The notes under the pieces: generated by a model
What the model saw: the letters and a program-made list of their open reading frames with translations, nothing else
Told to the model about the DNA's origin: nothing
Databases searched by the model: none
Source: Rufibacter sp. LB8
Lineage (GTDB): Bacteria > Bacteroidota > Bacteroidia > Cytophagales > Hymenobacteraceae
Reading direction: 5' to 3'
Assembly (NCBI RefSeq): GCF_014876185.1
Contig: NZ_JADALJ010000001.1
Coordinates: 2,585,501 to 2,649,500, forward strand
Length of the DNA: 64,000 nt
Made by a program: the position numbers and the translations under genes
Shown: piece after piece, positions 59,025-64,000 of the stretch
Layout: each line of letters opens with the position of its first letter
Numbering within the stretch: position 1 is the first letter of the stretch

Positions 59025-60056
59025 ATGCCGAGAACCACTATCCATGATATAGCCAAAGAGCTGAACACCACCGCGGCTACGGTGTCCCGTGCCTTGAATG
59101 ACCACCCCTCTATCAGTGCGGCTACCAAGGAGAACATCAGGAACGTGGCTAAAAAGTTGAACTACCAACAGAACCGCACAGCTTCTTCCCTTAGATTGGG
59201 TAAGACCTTTGTTATAGGTGTGATGATCCCCAGCGCTGAAATCAGCTTTTTTGGCTCTGTGATTCATGGTATTGAGCGCATTGCCAAGGCAAATGGCTAC
59301 AGTGTGCTGCTTTTTCAGTCCAATGAATCCTATGAAGACGAAGTACAGGGAATTCAAACCTTGTTGCAGTCTAACGTGGACGGCATCATTGCTTCCATTG
59401 CCAAGGAAACCACCCGCTATGATCACTTTTTGGAAGTGAAGCGCCGCCGGGTGCCATTAGTGTTGTTTGACCGGGCCATTGACGAGTTGGGTGTCTCTAC
59501 CGTTGTGATTGATGACCATAAAGGTGCTTTTATGGCCACTGAACACCTTATCACGCAGGGCTACACCCGTATTGCCCATATTGCCGGTCCTTCGCACATT
59601 AAAATTTTCCATGAACGCCTGCGCGGCTATGTAGATGCCTTGGCCGCCCACGGCATGAAAGTAGAGGAAGACCTGATTACCTATGGCAAGGTCTCCATTG
59701 ACTCAGGGCGCGCGTGCGCAGATCAGCTGCTACAACTCAGCAAAAAGCCAGACGCCATTTTTGCGGTGGAAGACTTTACTGCTTTGGGCGCGCTGCAGGC
59801 CATTAAAGAAAGTAAGTGGTCTAGACCGGGCCAGATTGGCTTGGTGGGTTTCGCCAATGAGGCTTTCAGTGCCTACATTACGCCCAGCCTTACCACCATT
59901 GACCAGCAGACAGCGCTTATGGGCCAGGAGGCGGCCAAGTTATTCATGGAACACCGCCCGGGCGAAGACCTCAACGAAAAGCCTTCGCAAAAAATAGTAC
60001 TGGAACCATTGCTCATTCAGCGGCAGTCTTCCCAGATGAAAAAACCTAAGAAATAA
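59025..60056 (+). CDS. LacI/GalR-family transcription regulator
   Basis: A 343-aa protein. The N-terminal HTH is TIHDIAKELNTTAATVSRALNDHPSISAATKENI with hinge KKLNYQQNRTASSLR. The periplasmic-binding-like effector domain follows (TFVIGVMIPSAEISFFGSVIHGIERIAKANGY; VPLVLFDRAIDELGVSTVVIDD; AIFAVEDFTALGALQAIKE). The start is fixed by the standard N-terminus. It diverges from susC and precedes the symporter and galK, so it probably senses galactose or a glycan-derived sugar and controls both arms. Confidence 0.93.
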   Translation: MPRTTIHDIAKELNTTAATVSRALNDHPSISAATKENIRNVAKKLNYQQNRTASSLRLGKTFVIGVMIPSAEISFFGSVIHGIERIAKANGYSVLLFQSNESYEDEVQGIQTLLQSNVDGIIASIAKETTRYDHFLEVKRRRVPLVLFDRAIDELGVSTVVIDDHKGAFMATEHLITQGYTRIAHIAGPSHIKIFHERLRGYVDALAAHGMKVEEDLITYGKVSIDSGRACADQLLQLSKKPDAIFAVEDFTALGALQAIKESKWSRPGQIGLVGFANEAFSAYITPSLTTIDQQTALMGQEAAKLFMEHRPGEDLNEKPSQKIVLEPLLIQRQSSQMKKPKK

Positions 60057-60146
60057 ACAAAATCTCCATATTCTCACCTTAGTTCCCGCTTCCCTTTCCT
60101 CTTACACTACAAACAAACTTATTCATCTGAAACACTTCTAACTACC

Positions 60147-61784
60147 ATGGGACTACACACCATTGACTACTGTATTTTCCTGCTGTACTTCTTTATAGTC
60201 TCTGGGTACGGGTACTGGATCTACCGGCGCAAAAAAACTAAGCAGGCTGACTCCAAAGATTTCTTCCTAGCAGAAGGCTCTCTGACCTGGTGGGCCATTG
60301 GTGCGTCATTGATTGCCTCCAACATCTCCGCCGAGCAGTTTATCGGCATGTCGGGGTCTGGGTTTGCCATGGGCTTGGCCATTTCTACCTATGAATGGAT
60401 GGCGGCAGCTACCCTTATTGTGGTGGCGGTGTTCTTTATTCCCATTTACCTCAAGAACAAGATTTACACCATGCCGCAGTTCCTGTCGCAGCGGTATAAC
60501 AACAGCGTGAGTACCATAATGGCCGTTTTCTGGCTGCTGGTGTACGTGTTTGTGAACTTGTCTTCTATCCTATACCTGGGCGCGCTGGCTATTCAGACCA
60601 TTTCGGGCATTGACTTCTATTATTGCATGTACGGCTGCGCCATCTTCGCTATTTTCATCACGCTGGGCGGCATGAAAGTGATTGGCTACACAGACGTTAT
60701 TCAAGTGTTTGTGTTGGTGCTGGGCGGTCTGGCCACTACGTATCTTGCCTTGGACTTAGTGTCTGACCAATTGGGTGGCACGGGCATTGGCGATGGCTTG
60801 TCTTACTTATACTCTGAGGCTACGGACCATTTCAGCATGGTGCTGTCTGAAGGCGAAATCATGATCCCCAACGGCGAAGGCGGCACCCGTGATGCCTACA
60901 TGGACTTGCCCGGCCTGTCGGTTTTGATTGGCGGTATGTGGATTATCAACTTGAATTACTGGGGCTGTAACCAATACATCACGCAACGCGCCCTAGGGGC
61001 AGATTTGAAGACGGCCCGCAGCGGTTTGTTATTTGCCGCATTCCTGAAACTCTTGATGCCCGTGATTGTGGTATTGCCTGGTATTGCTGCGTACGTACTT
61101 CATAAGAATGGGATGTTCCAGGCCGAAATGGCGAACGAACTGGGACACATCAAGCCAGACCATGCCTACCCGGTGTTGCTCAACCTGCTGCCCATTGGCT
61201 TGAAAGGTCTTTCGTTTGCCGCCTTGACAGCGGCCATTGTGGCGTCATTGGCGGGCAAAGCCAACAGTATCTCTACCATCTTCACCCTAGATATTTACAA
61301 CAAATTTTTCAACAAGAATGCCACTGAAAGTCGTCTGGTAGGCGTAGGAAAGCTGGTAGTGGTGGCCTCGTTCGTCATTGCAGTATTGGTAGCTCCTGCG
61401 CTGCGAAATCTGGACCAGGCGTTCCAGTACATTCAGGAATACACGGGCTTTATCTCGCCGGGCGTGTTTGCCATTTTTGCGCTGGGCTTCTTCTGGAAAC
61501 GCACTACCTCTGCCGCCGCCTTAACCGCCGCTATCCTGACTATTCCGTTGTCTACGTTCCTTAAGTTTCAGTTCCCGGAGATTCCGTTCATTGACCGCAT
61601 GGGCATTGTGTTTGTGATGCTGGCCGTATTGATGGTCATCATCACGCTGCTGGATCCCAAAAGTAAGCACAACCCCAAAGGCCTGGAGATTGACGCCAGC
61701 ATGTTCAAACCTTCCACTTCGTTTACGGTGGGCGCCATCTTAATTTGCGGAATCTTGGTAGGCTTATACACCATCTTCTGGTAA
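60147..61784 (+). CDS. Sodium/sugar symporter (SSS family, SGLT-like)
   Basis: A 545-aa protein with about 14 membrane segments. SSS features: YWIYRRKKTKQADSKDFFLAEGSLTWWAIGASLIASNISAEQFIGMSGSGFAMG in the first 70 residues (the SNISAEQFIG motif is typical of galactose/glucose symporters such as vSGLT), YWGCNQYITQRALGA and SLAGKANSISTIFTLDIY. It should import the monosaccharide released in the periplasm. It lies between the regulator and galK, which points to galactose as substrate. Confidence 0.92.
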   Translation: MGLHTIDYCIFLLYFFIVSGYGYWIYRRKKTKQADSKDFFLAEGSLTWWAIGASLIASNISAEQFIGMSGSGFAMGLAISTYEWMAAATLIVVAVFFIPIYLKNKIYTMPQFLSQRYNNSVSTIMAVFWLLVYVFVNLSSILYLGALAIQTISGIDFYYCMYGCAIFAIFITLGGMKVIGYTDVIQVFVLVLGGLATTYLALDLVSDQLGGTGIGDGLSYLYSEATDHFSMVLSEGEIMIPNGEGGTRDAYMDLPGLSVLIGGMWIINLNYWGCNQYITQRALGADLKTARSGLLFAAFLKLLMPVIVVLPGIAAYVLHKNGMFQAEMANELGHIKPDHAYPVLLNLLPIGLKGLSFAALTAAIVASLAGKANSISTIFTLDIYNKFFNKNATESRLVGVGKLVVVASFVIAVLVAPALRNLDQAFQYIQEYTGFISPGVFAIFALGFFWKRTTSAAALTAAILTIPLSTFLKFQFPEIPFIDRMGIVFVMLAVLMVIITLLDPKSKHNPKGLEIDASMFKPSTSFTVGAILICGILVGLYTIFW

Positions 61785-61803
61785 ATGATTATCTAATTCA
61801 AGA

Positions 61804-61838
61804 CAAATGCGTTAAGAAAAACTGGCGCATTTGCATTT
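61804..61838 (+). terminator. Possible terminator between symporter and galK
   Basis: CAAATGCG (61804-61811) pairs with CGCATTTG (61825-61832), followed by CATTTTT. Confidence 0.55.
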
Positions 61839-61857
61839 TTAAAGCGTATTAGAAATT

Positions 61858-63024
61858 ATGGTGCAGGACATAGTAGACAAATTCAAGCAATTCTACCGGC
61901 AGGAGCCAATAGTGGTACGGTCGCCGGGCCGCGTGAATCTTATTGGCGAACACACAGATTACAATGAAGGCTTTGTGCTACCGGCAGCGGTGAACAAAGA
62001 AATCTACTTCGCCATTGCGCCCAACGGCACCAACACCATGCGGGCGCACGCCTTTGACCTGGAAGAAACCGCCGAGTTTGATTTGAACAATGTGCAGCGC
62101 TCAGAGATTGGCTGGGCCAATTACCTATTGGGCGTGGTGGCGCAGCTGCAGAAAGCCAACTATGACGTGAAAGGCTTTGACGTGGTCTTTGGCGGAAATG
62201 TGCCCATTGGCGCTGGCATGTCGTCCTCGGCGGCGGTGGAGTGCGGGCTGGCGTATGGCTTGAATTACCTTTTCGCGTTTAATATTGAGAAGTTCACGCT
62301 GGTGAAAATGGCGCAGAAAGCCGAGCACGAATACGCGCTGGTGATGTGTGGCATCATGGACCAGTTTGCCAGCATGTTCGGGAAGCACAACCACGTGGTC
62401 AAGCTGGACTGCCGTTCGCTGGAATACGAATACTTCCCGTTTGATTTGGCTGACTACCGCATTGTGCTCTGTGACACGCAGGTGAAACATTCCCTGGCTT
62501 CCTCGGCGTACAACACGCGCCGCCAAGAATGTGAAACCGGCGTGGCGCTCCTGCAAAAGCATTACCCAGAAGTCCACAGCCTGCGCGATGCCACGCTGGA
62601 AATGCTCCAAGCGCACCAAGCCGAATTTGACCCCGTGGTGTACAACCGCTGCACCTACGTAGTGGAAGAGAACCTGCGCGTGGAACAGGCCTGCCAAGAT
62701 TTAGCCAACGGCGACATGGTAGCCTTCGGGCAGAAGATGTACGCCTCGCACCACGGCCTGCAGCATCAATATGAAGTCAGTTGCAAAGAGTTGGATTTTC
62801 TGGTGGACGAAGCCAAGAAATCGCAAGAGGTGCTGGGCGGACGCATGATGGGCGGCGGCTTTGGCGGCTGTACCATCAACCTGGTGAAACTGGCCGGTAT
62901 TGGCACCTTCACCGCCCAGATGACCGAGGCTTATAAAGCCCAGTTTAACATTGACCTCAAAACCTACGTGGCCCAGATAGAAAACGGGACCAGCCTGGTT
63001 CCTATTGACTTCTCAAAGAAATAA
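61858..63024 (+). CDS. galK: Galactokinase
   Basis: A 388-aa GHMP kinase. The galactokinase signature is GRVNLIGEHTDYNEGFVLPAAV (residues about 22-43), the ATP loop is VPIGAGMSSSAAVECGLAYGLNY, the catalytic-Asp region VMCGIMDQFASMFGK, and the C-terminal motif GGRMMGGGFGGCTINLV. It phosphorylates alpha-D-galactose, the first Leloir step. It is followed by galT after 94 bp. Confidence 0.96.
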   Translation: MVQDIVDKFKQFYRQEPIVVRSPGRVNLIGEHTDYNEGFVLPAAVNKEIYFAIAPNGTNTMRAHAFDLEETAEFDLNNVQRSEIGWANYLLGVVAQLQKANYDVKGFDVVFGGNVPIGAGMSSSAAVECGLAYGLNYLFAFNIEKFTLVKMAQKAEHEYALVMCGIMDQFASMFGKHNHVVKLDCRSLEYEYFPFDLADYRIVLCDTQVKHSLASSAYNTRRQECETGVALLQKHYPEVHSLRDATLEMLQAHQAEFDPVVYNRCTYVVEENLRVEQACQDLANGDMVAFGQKMYASHHGLQHQYEVSCKELDFLVDEAKKSQEVLGGRMMGGGFGGCTINLVKLAGIGTFTAQMTEAYKAQFNIDLKTYVAQIENGTSLVPIDFSKK

Positions 63025-63118
63025 CCCTTGACTCACTACCTCCAAGTCATTTCGCATGACTTCGGGGTAGCTTTAGTTATTTCTTACCATTCACATCTTC
63101 ATTTCTTCACGCATCGCC

Positions 63119-64000
63119 ATGGAAGCCTTTGATATAAACGACCATTCTCACCGAAGATACAATGCCCTCACCGGCGACTGGGTGCTGGTCTCGCCGCACC
63201 GGTCCAAAAGGCCGTGGCAGGGCCAGCAGGAAGAAACCACCAAAGAGCAACGGCCGCAATATGACCCAAACTGTTACCTCTGCCCGGGCAATCTGCGCGC
63301 CAACGGCGAAACCAACCCAGAGTATCCGTCCACGTTTGTGTTCACAAATGACTTCGCGGCGCTGCAGGAACAAACTCCGGCCGGTGGCTTAAGCAAAGGC
63401 GGTTTAATTAAAGCCGAGAGCGAGCGCGGGCTGTGCAAGGTCATCTGTTTCTCGCCGAGGCATGATTTAACCTTGTCTGACATGGCCGTGCCGGAAATAC
63501 GCAAAGTGGTGGACCTCTGGCAACAGCAATATCTGGAACTGGGCGCGCTGGACTACATTAATTACGTGCAGATTTTTGAGAACAAAGGCGCGGTCATGGG
63601 CAGCAGCAACCCGCACCCGCACGGCCAGATCTGGGCCCAGAGCTCGGTGCCCGTGGAACCCGCCAAAGAAACCATGCAGCAGACGCAGTATTTCCATGAA
63701 AACAAAAGAAGTCTGTTAGCCGATTATCTGGCCCTGGAACTGGAGGAGAAAACCCGAATTGTTTTGGAGAACGAACACTTTGCCGCGCTGGTGCCGTTCT
63801 GGGCCGTATGGCCGTTTGAGACCATGCTCATCCCCAAACGCCACTTCGCCCATTTAGGCCAGATTTCAGATGAAGAAAAAGACGCTTTTGCGGCCATGAT
63901 AAAAGACTTGTCGGCTATTTATGACAAACTCTTCCAGACGTCTTTCCCCTACTCCGCTGGTCTGCACCAAAGCCCCACCGACGCACAGGAACACCCCGAA
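63119..64000 (+). CDS. galT: UDP-glucose--hexose-1-phosphate uridylyltransferase, 3' end outside window
   Basis: The frame from ATG 63119 is open to the window edge (294 codons). The protein begins [20 protein letters not shown]. Zinc ligands are suggested by CYLCPG near residue 52. The active site is [15 protein letters not shown], with the nucleophilic His of [22 protein letters not shown] follows as in known GalT. It exchanges UMP between UDP-glucose and galactose-1-phosphate, the second Leloir step. Family length is about 345 aa, so roughly 50 residues are missing. Confidence 0.94.
   Translation, partial: MEAFDINDHSHRRYNALTGDWVLVSPHRSKRPWQGQQEETTKEQRPQYDPNCYLCPGNLRANGETNPEYPSTFVFTNDFAALQEQTPAGGLSKGGLIKAESERGLCKVICFSPRHDLTLSDMAVPEIRKVVDLWQQQYLELGALDYINYVQIFENKGAVMGSSNPHPHGQIWAQSSVPVEPAKETMQQTQYFHENKRSLLADYLALELEEKTRIVLENEHFAALVPFWAVWPFETMLIPKRHFAHLGQISDEEKDAFAAMIKDLSAIYDKLFQTSFPYSAGLHQSPTDAQEHPE

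Overview
The window is chromosomal DNA of a Bacteroidota bacterium. The evidence is a SusC/SusD pair, two proteins ending in type IX secretion (T9SS) sorting domains, many secreted lipoproteins, and promoters of the Bacteroidota form TTG/TTTG, 19-21 nt, TAnnTTTG. The mix of genes and the moderately GC-rich coding sequence suggest Cytophagales (a Hymenobacter/Rufibacter/Pontibacter-like genome). That placement is an inference.

Left edge, 1-4.5 kb: the end of an AT-rich integrated element. It carries a VapE-type P-loop replication ATPase (cut by the window edge), an unrecognised 308-aa protein and a tyrosine integrase. It abuts an intact tRNA-Arg(CCT).

5-35 kb is a gene-dense chromosomal backbone. 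It holds an orphan T9SS-CTD protein; a three-gene type III polyketide operon (FAD oxidoreductase, type III PKS, methyltransferase); a histone-deacetylase-family hydrolase; a PorT-like barrel; a PfpI/DJ-1 protein; two thioredoxin-fold proteins; NlpC/P60, YkvA and YgjP-like proteins; a PAS/CZB-like pair; a TetR-controlled TolC/adaptor/RND operon ending in an ACP-like protein whose attachment Ser is Thr; a LiaF-like/LytS/LytTR operon; pheS; a 3-hydroxyacyl-CoA dehydrogenase; tRNA-Asn; and a TPR histidine kinase.

36-43.6 kb is the Bacteroidota MoxR cluster: SpoIIM, a membrane protein, DUF4129, DUF4350, MoxR and DUF58, with a divergent RDD protein.

44.5-64 kb is a glycan-utilisation locus. Leftward it encodes SusC, SusD, a T9SS-exported seven-repeat FG-GAP protein, three GH43 enzymes, a GH5-like hydrolase and a lipoprotein aldose epimerase. 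Rightward it encodes a LacI regulator, a sodium/sugar symporter, galK and galT (cut by the window edge). Together they would bind and cut a galactose-containing, probably arabinose-decorated glycan, import the sugar and feed the Leloir pathway. Two near-identical 12-16 bp palindromes in the divergent intergenic region are the likely LacI operators.

The most striking unexplained signal is in the gaps between genes. About 25 copies of a 40-54 bp palindrome (family A; arms like CCGTTTTCGGGCTCATTT) lie between 9.7 and 52 kb, always between genes, with compensating changes in the arms and apparently exchanged half-arms. At least four other palindromic repeat families share the same gaps.
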